DNA of 53,688 nt, taken from Pelotomaculum isophthalicicum JI. Its GTDB lineage: Bacteria; Bacillota; Desulfotomaculia; Desulfotomaculales; Pelotomaculaceae. Of the stretch, positions 27,943 through 36,418 are shown piece by piece. Location of the stretch: assembly GCF_029478095.1 (NCBI RefSeq), contig NZ_JAKOAV010000015.1:35332-89019 (forward strand). Reading direction: 5' to 3'. Position 1 is the first letter of the stretch. Each line of letters opens with the position of its first letter. A program made the translations under genes and the position numbers. The notes beneath the pieces were generated by a model, which worked only from the letters and a program-made list of their open reading frames with translations, ran no database searches and was not told the DNA's origin.

Positions 27943-29514
27943 CTATACTACTTTGGCAAACAGGCGTTCCAACTTGTCGGCGCGGGAATGGTACTCTGTG
28001 TGCAGCAACTCTTCCGCCAGTTCACTCATGGGATGTTCCAGGAGATTATGGTAGAGCGCCGCCACCTCTGCGTTTTCGTGGCTATTGCGCTTGGGCAGTG
28101 ACGCGTCGGCTTTGTAGAGCGCGGCAAGGCGTTGTTCGCGTACGGCGTCGGTGGGCGGGACGGCTGTGCGGGGCTGCCCGCCGCCGGCGACGCACCCTCC
28201 CGGACAGGTCATGAATTCAACAAAGTGCCAGGGCGCCCTGCCTTCGCGGACGGCATCCAGAATTTTTCGGCCGTTGGCCATGCCGTGGCTCACAGCAACA
28301 CGGAGCGTGCCCACTCCCGGTATTTCCGCCGCCGCTTCCTTAACCCCGGCAAGGCCGCGCACGGGCGTCAGGTTCAAAAATAAAGCGGGGGGTTCTTGAC
28401 CGGTAATAAGGAAGTAGGCGGTCCGCGCGGCGGCCTCCATGACTCCTCCGGTGGCGCCGAAAATTACCGCTCCGCCGGTTTCTTCACCCATAAGCTGGTC
28501 ATAACTCTCCTCGGGCAGGGCAGTAAAGTCGATCTGTTTTTCTTTAATCATCCGGGCAAGCTCCCGGGTGGTAAGCACGACATCCACATCACGCAAATTA
28601 TCGCGCTTCCAGTATGCCGCGCTGGCGTTCATTTCCGGCCTCTGCGCCTCATACTTTTTGGCCGTGCAAGGCATCACGGAAACAGACAGAATATTTCCCG
28701 GGTCGATCCCCTTTTCCTTGGCGTAGTATGTCTTGGCCAACGCGCCGAACATCTGCTGGGGCGACTTGCATGAAGAGATATTGGGAATGAGTTCGGGATA
28801 AAAATATTCGCAGAATTTGATCCAACCCGGTGAACACGAAGTGAACTGAGGCAGGGGTTTCTTTACCTCTCCTTTGATCCTTTTGATCAGTTCCGTGGCT
28901 TCTTCCATAATAGTCAGGTCGGCGGTGAAGTTAGTATCCAGGACGGCGTCGAAGCCGAGCCTTCTCAAGGCCGCCACCTGCTGCCCCTGCACCCACGTGC
29001 CGGGCTTCAGGCCGAATTCTTCGCCCAAGGCAACCCTGGTGGCAGGCGCAGTTTGCACCAATACAAATTTGTTTTTGTCAGCCAGGGCTTCAAAAACTTT
29101 TTGTGTATCGTCGCGCTCGCTGATCGCCCCGGAAGGGCAGGCCATGGAGCACTGGCCGCAGTTGATGCAGATCGTTTCGTCTACCACCGGCAGGTTGTAA
29201 TAGCCGTAGACACTTTCAATATTTTCACAAACCTCCAGGCACTGGCCGCAAAGTATGCATTTCCGGTCGTCCCGCACAATGGACGGGTTGTCCGCGTCAA
29301 TGGGAACACGGCCACGCACCTGGGCCGGCAAGTTGCCCGCAACGTTATACTGATACGGCAGCCAGCCCTTGCCGCCGGCATGTTCCGGGTTCTTATCGGC
29401 ACAGCCGGCCAGGGCGCCGGTCAAGCCGGCCAGCAGTCCGGCGCCGGTTGCCATCTTCAGAAAAGTACGGCGAGTAATTTCTTTTTTCTCAACATCACTG
29501 GCGCAATCTTTCAT
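27943..29514 (-). CDS. Tat-exported [FeFe]-hydrogenase catalytic subunit
   Basis: Reversible H2 activation at an H-cluster. 523 residues. An N-terminal twin-arginine signal, ITRRTFLKMATGAGL (Arg15-Arg16), is followed by LAGC at 35-38, a possible lipobox. Two [4Fe-4S] clusters follow: CILCGQCLEVC and CINCGQCSMACPSG. The H-cluster motifs are complete: TSCSPGW (Cys227), MPCTAKKYE (Cys283) and TCPGGCVAGGGQP (Cys437, Cys441). A small-subunit-like tail ends the protein, so it is a fused large+small type. With the HybA-like and HybB-like partners it forms a membrane-bound outward-facing hydrogenase. Maturases (HydEFG) are not in the window. Confidence 0.95.
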   Translation of the reverse strand: MKDCASDVEKKEITRRTFLKMATGAGLLAGLTGALAGCADKNPEHAGGKGWLPYQYNVAGNLPAQVRGRVPIDADNPSIVRDDRKCILCGQCLEVCENIESVYGYYNLPVVDETICINCGQCSMACPSGAISERDDTQKVFEALADKNKFVLVQTAPATRVALGEEFGLKPGTWVQGQQVAALRRLGFDAVLDTNFTADLTIMEEATELIKRIKGEVKKPLPQFTSCSPGWIKFCEYFYPELIPNISSCKSPQQMFGALAKTYYAKEKGIDPGNILSVSVMPCTAKKYEAQRPEMNASAAYWKRDNLRDVDVVLTTRELARMIKEKQIDFTALPEESYDQLMGEETGGAVIFGATGGVMEAAARTAYFLITGQEPPALFLNLTPVRGLAGVKEAAAEIPGVGTLRVAVSHGMANGRKILDAVREGRAPWHFVEFMTCPGGCVAGGGQPRTAVPPTDAVREQRLAALYKADASLPKRNSHENAEVAALYHNLLEHPMSELAEELLHTEYHSRADKLERLFAKVV

Positions 29515-29635
29515 ACTCTCCTCTCCTTCATTAAGCGATGTTTTTATGACTAATTTGGCTTATTATCTCCGCCTGCTCACCCCCCATAGATGTAATAGAG
29601 ATAACACGGTACTCCTTTTTAATAACACTTAAATA

Positions 29636-29686
29636 CAAAAAACCACGGATATTCCTACTTCTGAATGAATGGAAACCTCCGTGGTA
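29636..29686 (-). terminator. Hairpin 1 of the CCACGAAG family, upstream of the hydrogenase
   Basis: Minus strand ACCACGGAGGTTTCC pairs back through GGAATATCCGTGGT and is followed by TTTTTTG. It has the form of an intrinsic terminator. It shares its outer arm with hairpins at 29867 and 34246. Confidence 0.7.
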
Positions 29687-29866
29687 TTCCTTTATAATTA
29701 TTTATCTTGTAAAACTTAGAAACCTTTTTAATAGACCCAGCTACAGCCAGTGATTAATACACCTTATCCGAAAGGTTATGTCGGCAGAAACATCTTCTGC
29801 ATTTGTTAATCATGTAATAATGTCACCTTGTTAAAACCTGTTTCACCCTCCTTTAATAAAAAATAA

Positions 29867-29909
29867 ACCACGAAGCACACCATTACATATGGTGATATAC
29901 CTTCGTGGT
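29867..29909 (-). terminator. Hairpin 2 of the CCACGAAG family
   Basis: Minus strand ACCACGAAGG, internal CACCAT/ATGGTG stem, and CTTCGTGGT followed by TTATTTTTTA. Terminator-like. It is either the metE 3' terminator or part of a hydrogenase leader. Confidence 0.7.
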
Positions 29910-30101
29910 ACTTTCCTTACCTAAAATTCCAAAAAGAGAACGACTTCTGCCATTCGTTGTTAAGATTATTCTACGTTATCAATAAAATTCCTCCCGCAAA
30001 AAAGTTTTTTTTAATCAAAATTAATAACACTACAGGTAATGAACCCAACCCCAAATTATTGTTATCAGCATCAGACAGTGTAAGATTCAGCACTGTGCCT
30101 T

Positions 30102-32384
30102 TTAAGGGTTATCACTTGAATATTCGGTTCTCAGTTGCTTGGCTGCTGTTATTAAGTTGCGCAATGAAGGCAGGGCCTCTACCCAGTCCCTGGTTTTCAA
30201 CCCGCAATCCGGATTGATCCACAGGGAATGCGGCGGAATTACTTGCAGCGCAGCTTTTAATAAATCCTTTATCTCTTCAACAGTTGGTATACGGGGGCTA
30301 TGAATGTCATAAACTCCGGGTCCTATTTCTCTTGGATACTCAAACTCTTTGAATGCTTCAAGAAGTTCCATTTTGCTGCGACTAGACTCTATGCTTATTA
30401 CATCAGCGTCCATTTCGGCGATCCAATTTACGATAGTGTTGAATTCACTGTAACACATGTGGGTGTGAATCTGCGTGCGGTCCGATACGCCGGAAACGGT
30501 CAAGCGGAAACAATCAACTGCCCAACGCAGGTAAGTATCGTGGTCGTTTTTTCGCAGAGGAAGCCCTTCCCGAAAAGCGGCCTCATCAATCTGAATAATA
30601 GATATTCCGGCTTTCTCCAGATCCAGAACCTCATCGCGAATGGCCAGAGCAATTTGTTGGCAGACCTCGGACCGGGGGAGGTCGTCACGCACGAAACTCC
30701 AACATAGAATAGTTACGGGACCAGTCAACATACCTTTTACCGGCTTGTCTGTCAAAGACTGGGCGTACGTGATCCACTTCACAGTCATTGGTTCAGGACG
30801 GGAGACATCCCCGATAATGACAGGGGGTTTCACACACCGGTTGCCATAGCTCTGAACCCAACCGTTGCGAGTAAAGCAAAATCCATCAAGCTGTTGCCCG
30901 AAGTATTCAACCATGTCGTTCCGCTCAGGTTCACCATGAACCAGAACATCCAAGCCTAATTTCTCCTGCCGTTTGACCGCAGCGCGGATTTCACTTTTTA
31001 AGAAATCCTCGTATTGCTTAGAATCAATCTGGCCACGCTTGAATTTCAACCTAGTTGATCGAATCTCCCTGGTTTGTGGGAAGGATCCTATGGTCGTTGT
31101 TGGAAACAGAGGCAACTTGAGCCACTTTTCCCGTTCTCGCCCGCGATCGGCATATGGACTACGCCGGTAGAGCATGTCAGAGGCAAGAGAAGCAACCCGC
31201 TGGCGAACTTCTTTACGGTAAACTTTGGGATTATTTCGGTGAGACTGCAACGCCTCGTAGTTTTCCAACAATTCCCTATCCCGGTTGTCTCCAGCAAACA
31301 CATCATATAGGATTTTAATCTCATCACATTTCTGAACCGCGAAAGCTAACCAGTTCTTCACTTCCTGATCAAGTTCAGTTTCATGGGAAAGGTCAACAGG
31401 AACATGCAGCAGGGAACAGCTGGAGGCGATCATAAGACGATCTCTTCCGATACGTTTTTCGACGGACTGGAGAAGATCGAGGGATGAACGGAGGTCGGTT
31501 TTCCAGATGTTCCGGCCGGCCACAATTCCTAGCGAAAGCCACATTGTATCCGGAATCTGTCCCAATACCATATTCAGTTGGCCTTTTCCCTGCGCCAGAT
31601 CTATGTGGAGTCCATCACATCCCGATTCAAGCGCTAGATTAAGGTTTTCCCTCAGTTCGCCGAAATATGTGGCGAGTAGTAGTTTGGATGATCCCGCCGC
31701 CGCTTTGAGGGTCTGGTAGGTAGGGATAAAGACCGAAGATGCTACCTCTGGGAGATCCGTGCAGAGGATCGGCTCATCGATCTGAACCCAATCACAGAGA
31801 GGAGCGAGCTTGCGAATCACTTCGCAGTAGACCGTGGTTATGTCGTCCAGCTTATCCCAGCGCTTAGCTCCATCATACTCCTTGCCAAGACATAGGAAGG
31901 TTATTGGGCCAAGGAGAACTGGTTTGGGCCGATATCCAAGTGAGATGGCATGCCTCGTTTCTTCAATGATTTTTTCTGACGCTAGATGGATTGATAGGGA
32001 GGGAGTGAACTCCGGAACGATGTAATGATAGTTGGAATCGAACCACTTGGTCATCTCCATGGCAGGGGTGTTTTCAATAACATTCCCGCGTGCCATATGA
32101 AAATAAGCTACCAGGTTGCCGTTTCCGTCATTACGTCCGAATCGTTCGGGGATAGCGCCCAGCATTGCAATGGTGTCGAGAACTTGATCGTAAAACGAAA
32201 AATCTCCGGTAGCAACCAAAGAAAGCCCGGATTCCTGTTGAACCCGCCAGTGACGTTTTTTCAATTCATCGCCGACGGCCAGAAGTTCCGTTTCGGAAAT
32301 TGCGCCTTTCCAGTATCTCTCCAGTGCTGTTTTGAGTTCTCGATTGACCCCGATTCGGGGGAACCCTAATACATGTGTTTCCAT
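30102..32384 (-). CDS. metE: Cobalamin-independent methionine synthase
   Basis: Transfers the methyl group of 5-methyltetrahydropteroyl-triglutamate to homocysteine. 760 residues, full length with both (beta/alpha)8 barrels. The N-terminus reads LGFPRIGVNRELKTALE. The zinc ligands fall at His642 and Cys644 in THMCYSEF and Cys727 in NPDCGLKTR, within a residue of the E. coli numbering. The substrate loop FPTTTIGSFPQTREIR is present. The ATG has an AAAGGAGC site upstream. A cobalamin riboswitch precedes it, so the gene should be off when B12 is plentiful and MetH can work. Confidence 0.97.
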   Translation of the reverse strand: METHVLGFPRIGVNRELKTALERYWKGAISETELLAVGDELKKRHWRVQQESGLSLVATGDFSFYDQVLDTIAMLGAIPERFGRNDGNGNLVAYFHMARGNVIENTPAMEMTKWFDSNYHYIVPEFTPSLSIHLASEKIIEETRHAISLGYRPKPVLLGPITFLCLGKEYDGAKRWDKLDDITTVYCEVIRKLAPLCDWVQIDEPILCTDLPEVASSVFIPTYQTLKAAAGSSKLLLATYFGELRENLNLALESGCDGLHIDLAQGKGQLNMVLGQIPDTMWLSLGIVAGRNIWKTDLRSSLDLLQSVEKRIGRDRLMIASSCSLLHVPVDLSHETELDQEVKNWLAFAVQKCDEIKILYDVFAGDNRDRELLENYEALQSHRNNPKVYRKEVRQRVASLASDMLYRRSPYADRGREREKWLKLPLFPTTTIGSFPQTREIRSTRLKFKRGQIDSKQYEDFLKSEIRAAVKRQEKLGLDVLVHGEPERNDMVEYFGQQLDGFCFTRNGWVQSYGNRCVKPPVIIGDVSRPEPMTVKWITYAQSLTDKPVKGMLTGPVTILCWSFVRDDLPRSEVCQQIALAIRDEVLDLEKAGISIIQIDEAAFREGLPLRKNDHDTYLRWAVDCFRLTVSGVSDRTQIHTHMCYSEFNTIVNWIAEMDADVISIESSRSKMELLEAFKEFEYPREIGPGVYDIHSPRIPTVEEIKDLLKAALQVIPPHSLWINPDCGLKTRDWVEALPSLRNLITAAKQLRTEYSSDNP

Positions 32385-32499
32385 TGGTGTTGTGCTCCTT
32401 TCTTACTCTTCTTTGTAAAAAGGAGCGAGGACAGGTCATTTCACAGCGTTTGCAAATGAAAACACCATCAAGGGTGAGTGTACGTCATTAAACTTCGAT

Positions 32500-32690
32500 T
32501 ATGGTTGTTTTCACACGCCTGTCTGTTACGCGAGACAGCCCTGCTCCTTGAACAGGGCGTCTTCTGGCTTCCGGCCCCATAGTGCTTTGCCCTTCCCATT
32601 TTAAAAAAACAGTGGTCGAAGCGGGATTACAACCGGTTACAGCGGCGCGTCCGCGATGGATTTAAACCATCTTCCGTTTCCTGTTCATAG
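32500..32690 (-). ncRNA. Cobalamin riboswitch controlling metE
   Basis: Minus strand carries the B12 aptamer words in order: AAATCCATCGCGGACGCGCC, GCTGTAACCGG, CCACTG, ATGGGAAGGGCAAAG and the B12 box GAAGCCAGAAGACGCCC (32574-32558). Downstream, GTGAAAACAACCAT can pair with ATGGTGTTTTCA as part of the expression platform before metE. Placement upstream of a B12-independent enzyme fits the known off-switch logic. Confidence 0.92.
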
Positions 32691-32780
32691 TTAATAAAAT
32701 AAACTATTTAATTTTGCAAGTCAACGATTAATTCGCAAATGAACAAATATTACCCGAAAACTCTGTTTTCTGTTCGTTTA

Positions 32781-32849
32781 TTACACCTTCGCGGCAGCCC
32801 TACCGATTCCTCTAGCGGCATCAGTAATTAATACTATCTTATTCCGCAT
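32781..32849 (-). pseudogene. N-terminal fragment of a short-chain dehydrogenase
   Basis: A good ribosome site (AGGGAGGTT) and ATG open a frame reading MRNKIVLITDAARGIGRAAA then KV and TAA. This is the start of a Rossmann-type SDR (a variant of TGxxxGIG) that stops after 22 codons, where real SDRs run about 250. It is not continuous with the intact SDR at 33280, so it is a truncated relic. Confidence 0.7.
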
Positions 32850-32886
32850 AACCTCCCTTATTTAATGGTTTTCATATGACATATCA

Positions 32887-32958
32887 TCAGCTCACTTTTT
32901 GACCAGCAAGCGCACTCCTTATCTCCTCGACTGCGAGTTCTTCGTTAACCTTGCTCAC
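32887..32958 (-). pseudogene. C-terminal fragment of a DUF2325 gene
   Basis: The frame reads VSKVNEELAVEEIRSALAGQ then KVS and TGA. The intact DUF2325 gene at 24274 ends VSKVNEELAVKEMKNALAGQ then KVS; about 19 of 23 residues agree and the flanking DNA is also similar. The rest of the gene is missing: similarity breaks at 32958, where an unrelated ECF-transporter fragment begins on the other strand. This is the end of a lost paralogue. Confidence 0.85.
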
Positions 32959-33234
32959 CTACTCGTCTCTTCCCTGGAAGATTCCCTACAGGTGGCCGAG
33001 ACGATGCACACGCGGGCCTTCGGCAGCGGACCGCGTTCCCGTTACTGGCGGGACATTTTCCGTCCGAGAGCCGAATCGCGGAAAGGTGACAATAATGGGC
33101 TATGACACCAGGCAGGCCACCCTGCGGTAACTTGCCCGCACCGTCGGCTACCTTTCCCAAAACCCCAGCGACTACCTTTTTCAGGATACCGTTACAGAGT
33201 AATTGCACTTCACCCTGACAAACCTTTGTACCAG
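32956..33234 (+). pseudogene. Decayed ECF transporter remnant (EcfT C-terminus joined to EcfA piece)
   Basis: In one plus-strand frame 32956-33070 reads SSLEDSLQVAETMHTRAFGS followed by GPRSRYWRD, the coupling-helix end of an EcfT permease. About 30 bases later, in another frame, comes LARTVGYLSQNPSDYLFQDT then VTE, a stop, and LHFTLTNL, which is the Q-loop region of an EcfA ATPase. In-frame TAA codons at 33128 and near 33201, the frame change and the missing remainder show it is dead. The intact CbiMQO set lies about 1.2 kb further on. Confidence 0.75.
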
Positions 33235-33279
33235 GCATGTAACATAAAATACCGGAAAATATCCTCGTTATGTTGTGTA

Positions 33280-34047
33280 TTAATAAACCGTCAATCCCCC
33301 GTCGACACTCCATACAGCCCCTACAACAAAGGATGCTTCATCTGAAGCTAAAAAACAAATAACTTTTGCCACTTCTTCCGGTTTCCCAATGCGTCCTATT
33401 GGATAAACGCCAACTATTCTTTTAATATACTCGCTCTTGTTTACAACATTAGCCAGCTGTTTCTCAAACATGGGAGTAAATATATCACCTGGGCAGACAC
33501 AATTTACTCTGATATTATGTGAAATAAGTTCTAAAGCTATAGCTTTTGTAAATGTGGTTACGGCTCCTTTAGACGCGCAATATGTTGAGCAAAAGAAATT
33601 TCCGTTAATTCCAGCATCAGAGGAAACATTTACAATAGCTCCTCCCCCGGATTTAATTAATTCAAAAGCTGCGTATTTGCACATAAAATATGTTCCCTTA
33701 ACATTAACGTCCATAATGCGGTCATACTCTTCTCCAGTGACATCAACTAATGGTTTTTCAATATATTGGCCGGCGGAGTTGACAAGAATATCAAGTCTCC
33801 CAAATTCTGCAACTGCATATTCTATCGCTTTTTTACACTCGCATGGCTTTGAGACATCTATGGCCTTAAATTTAACAGTATTCTTATATTGTCTCAGCTT
33901 TTCTAAAGCATTTAACCCCTTATTCTCATTACTACCAATAATTAATACTCTTGCTCCACCCTGCAGAAGCATTTCTGCCGTTGCAAATCCAATACCTGAA
34001 CTTCCACCTGTTACCAGCGCCACTTTTTCACTAGAAGAATAAGCCAT
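33280..34047 (-). CDS. SDR-family NAD(P)-dependent oxidoreductase
   Basis: Classical short-chain dehydrogenase of 255 residues; substrate not determinable. The start chosen is the ATG at 34047 (MAYSSSEKVALVTGG) with GGAGGTGAT 5 bases upstream; the longer frame is spurious. Cofactor loop TGGSSGIG at 13-20, NSAGQY (NNAG-equivalent), the catalytic Ser in VNVSSDAGING and YCASKG with Tyr156 and Lys160. The C-terminus WSVDGGLTVY is typical. Codon use is more AT-rich than the ilv operon. It diverges from cbiM with about 370 bases between. Confidence 0.9.
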   Translation of the reverse strand: MAYSSSEKVALVTGGSSGIGFATAEMLLQGGARVLIIGSNENKGLNALEKLRQYKNTVKFKAIDVSKPCECKKAIEYAVAEFGRLDILVNSAGQYIEKPLVDVTGEEYDRIMDVNVKGTYFMCKYAAFELIKSGGGAIVNVSSDAGINGNFFCSTYCASKGAVTTFTKAIALELISHNIRVNCVCPGDIFTPMFEKQLANVVNKSEYIKRIVGVYPIGRIGKPEEVAKVICFLASDEASFVVGAVWSVDGGLTVY

Positions 34048-34245
34048 TTTATCACCTCCGCTTTGGCTAATGAAAGGATAGGTCATCACAAGGCAAACAC
34101 ATGCCAATGGGTACTTTATAGCCGATTTTTTCTGTAACAAATTTAACCTCCGTAGAAGGAGTTTGCCGAAATCCGTAGAATATTTAAGGTTAATAACAGG
34201 CGACTGGAGTCGCTTTCTTTAGAAGATGTTTTTTTAGCTAAGTAT

Positions 34246-34299
34246 ACCACGAAGGTATTTCGCCATTAGAAATGGCGGTATTTCGTGGTTTTCATTTTT
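34246..34299 (+). terminator. Hairpin 3 of the CCACGAAG family, upstream of cbiM
   Basis: Plus strand ACCACGAAGGTATTTCGCCAT pairs imperfectly with ATGGCGGTATTTCGTGGT (34272-34289), followed by TTTCATTTTTC. Same outer arm as the two hairpins near 29640 and 29870. It lies in the 373-base gap between the SDR and cbiM, about 120 bases ahead of cbiM. The rest of that gap has no recognisable feature apart from the cbiM ribosome site GAGGAGG. Confidence 0.65.
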
Positions 34300-34420
34300 C
34301 ATGAGACAGGGGGTGACATGACTAAGTTTTTATGATTCTATCATCTCATGTTATTTAGGTAATTAGACAAATCAAGAGCTATTATACTATGTTATAGTGA
34401 TAACGAGGAGGTTATAATAA

Positions 34421-35449
34421 ATGCATATACCGGACGGCTATTTAAGCCCGCAGACATGCGCGGTGATGGGCGCGGCCATGCTGCCCGTATGGGCGACAGC
34501 GGTTAAGAAAGTCAAAAAAACAATTAAGACAAGATACGTGCCGTTAATGGCCATCGGCGCCGCTTTTTCGTTCACGATCATGATGTATAACATCCCCATA
34601 CCGGACGGTACTACCGCCCATGCCGTGGGTGCCGGAATACTATCGATCATCCTTGGTCCATGGGCGGCTGCCATAAGTATTTCGGTAGCCTTGGCCATCC
34701 AGGCATTACTCTTTGGCGACGGCGGCATCTTGGCGTTTGGCGCGAATTGCTTTAACATGGCGTTTGTGTTTCCATTTACGTCTTACTACATTTACCGTCT
34801 CATCGCCGGCAGATCGGATATCACTGCGGCAAGACGCTGGGTGGGAGGTTTAATTGCCGGATATGTGGGCATTAATCTGGCGGCGCTGTGCGCAGCCGTG
34901 GAATTTGGCTTGCAACCCACACTCTTTCACGCCGCCAGCGGAGCGCCGTTGTACTGCCCCTATCCATTAAACATAGCAGTTCCCGCCATGGCGTTCGGAC
35001 ACCTGCTCATAGCCGGACCGGTTGAGGCTGTAGCAACTGCGCTAGTGCTCCGTTATATTCAAGCGGCAAACCCGGATTTATTGACCGTTGGCAGTACTCT
35101 AGCGCGGGAGGAAGCGCACGGTTATAGTAAACTGTGGTGGGGAGTAGGTGCAATGATTTTGCTTTCTCCATTAGGACTGTTGGCCCAGGGCACCGCCTGG
35201 GGAGAGTGGGGAGCCGATGAAATAAAGGACATGCTGGGCTTTATACCGGCCGGTCTGGAACATTTATCTGACTCCTGGCACGCCCTGATGCCGGATTATT
35301 CCATACCCGGGCTGGACGGTTCATTATGGCAGTCGGCAACCGGATATATTTTGACAGCGATAGCCGGAGTTGCTATTATAGGAGCAATCACTTATCTTTT
35401 TGGCAAGTATCAAAGAAGAGCTGATCAAGGAAAAGAAATGAGCAATTAA
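34421..35449 (+). CDS. cbiM: CbiM-type substrate-binding membrane component of a cobalt/nickel ECF transporter, with fused CbiN-like end
   Basis: S component that binds Co(II) or Ni(II). 342 residues, longer than a lone CbiM (about 220-250). The metal-binding N-terminus MHIPDGYLSP uses the invariant His2. Seven or so membrane helices occupy residues 10-225, including HAVGAGILSIILGPWAAAIS. After a soluble loop, a last helix (about 310-332, TGYILTAIAGVAIIGAITYL) and the loop with PDYSIPGLDG correspond to a PDGLE/CbiN-like module, so a separate cbiN is not needed. Cobalt rather than nickel is suggested by the B12 context but not proven. First gene of cbiMQO. Confidence 0.92.
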   Translation: MHIPDGYLSPQTCAVMGAAMLPVWATAVKKVKKTIKTRYVPLMAIGAAFSFTIMMYNIPIPDGTTAHAVGAGILSIILGPWAAAISISVALAIQALLFGDGGILAFGANCFNMAFVFPFTSYYIYRLIAGRSDITAARRWVGGLIAGYVGINLAALCAAVEFGLQPTLFHAASGAPLYCPYPLNIAVPAMAFGHLLIAGPVEAVATALVLRYIQAANPDLLTVGSTLAREEAHGYSKLWWGVGAMILLSPLGLLAQGTAWGEWGADEIKDMLGFIPAGLEHLSDSWHALMPDYSIPGLDGSLWQSATGYILTAIAGVAIIGAITYLFGKYQRRADQGKEMSN

Positions 35450-35452
35450 TTA

Positions 35453-36418
35453 ATGGAAAAAACAACAATACCGGGATGGCTCCTGGAAAAACAGGAGCCT
35501 TTTAACGGCGATTCCGGCGGCTGCGCCTGCCTTCGCGGCAAGCCAGGCCGCCGTGGCTTTGTGGAAAAAACAATTGAATCAATAGCCCAAGTTCTGCGGG
35601 ACGAATTTTTTGCCGGACAGATAGCCGGGAACCATGGATTGCTTCAGAGTATTGATCCCCGGGTAAAGGCGCTGACCACATTATTGCTGATAATAGCAGC
35701 CAGTTTGATTCGTCATCCGTTAACACTAATCGTAATGAACTTGTGGGTTCTATTGCTGGCCAAGGTGTCCCGCGTTCCGGTAAAAATATTTTTCAAACGG
35801 GTTTGGCTGGTAGTGCCTCTTTTTACCGGTATTATCGTATTGCCTTCTATTTTTAACATTGTCTCTCCCGGTGATCCACTGCTGACATTATTTAAATCCA
35901 ACCACCAAATTCACATTGGTTCCTGGACCTTGCCCAACACCCTGACCATTACCCGTCAGGGCGTACATGGCGCTCTGGCGCTCATTCTACGCGTAGGCGC
36001 CTCTGTCTCTCTGGCCTTGATACTCACGCTGACCACCCGGTGGAATATTCTTTTAAAAGCTCTCAATATGATTTTTGTGCCACAAATCTTCATATCTGTG
36101 CTGGAGATGACTTACCGCTACATATACTTGCTGCTCCAAACCGCCGGCGAGATTTTTGTGGCCAGGCAAAGCCGCACTGTCGGTCGCGCTTCCACGAAGG
36201 AGCAAAGGCGTTTTATCGGCGGCGCAATGGGCACTCTATGGGGTAAAGCTTACAATGTCAGCGAAGAAGTGCACGCGGCAATGGTTTCACGCGGGTATAC
36301 CGGCAAGCCAAAGACGCTTGTCGCCTTTAAGACAAGAGCAATGGACTGGTTGTGGGCAGCCTTTATAGTTTTGGTAAGCCTGTTCTTCCTCGGAGGTGAC
36401 CGGATCGTTGCCAGATGA
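35453..36418 (+). CDS. cbiQ: CbiQ transmembrane (T) component of the ECF transporter
   Basis: Scaffold that couples the ATPase CbiO to CbiM. 321 residues, with a soluble N-terminal extension of about 50 residues (PGWLLEKQEPFNGDSGGCAC and more) before DPRVKALTTLLLIIAAS. About five membrane helices. The T-component coupling helix is AAMVSRGYTG near residue 280. It begins 3 bases after cbiM and overlaps the start of cbiO, indicating one operon. Confidence 0.92.
   Translation: MEKTTIPGWLLEKQEPFNGDSGGCACLRGKPGRRGFVEKTIESIAQVLRDEFFAGQIAGNHGLLQSIDPRVKALTTLLLIIAASLIRHPLTLIVMNLWVLLLAKVSRVPVKIFFKRVWLVVPLFTGIIVLPSIFNIVSPGDPLLTLFKSNHQIHIGSWTLPNTLTITRQGVHGALALILRVGASVSLALILTLTTRWNILLKALNMIFVPQIFISVLEMTYRYIYLLLQTAGEIFVARQSRTVGRASTKEQRRFIGGAMGTLWGKAYNVSEEVHAAMVSRGYTGKPKTLVAFKTRAMDWLWAAFIVLVSLFFLGGDRIVAR

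Larger units (their letters stand above)
29515..30101 (-). promoter_or_regulatory. 587-base leader/intergenic region upstream of the hydrogenase operon with two terminator-like hairpins
   Basis: No gene seen. Reading toward the hydrogenase, an ACCACGAAG hairpin (29909-29867) with a T-rich tail comes first. About 170 bases of A/T-rich, possibly structured RNA follow (containing GGAGGGTGAAACAGG and ACCTTTCGGATAAGG), then a second hairpin (29684-29636) with six T. Two stacked terminators separated by a possible fold suggest a leader with attenuation control, but I could not match a known riboswitch class. Confidence 0.45.

Noticed and set aside
32945-33313. 122-residue minus-strand frame between metE and the SDR
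   Set aside because: The opposite strand carries recognisable EcfT and EcfA words, so this frame is their shadow.
34048-34140. 31-codon N-terminal extension of the SDR
   Set aside because: A strong GGAGGTGAT site precedes the ATG at 34047 and the extension is unrelated to SDR proteins.
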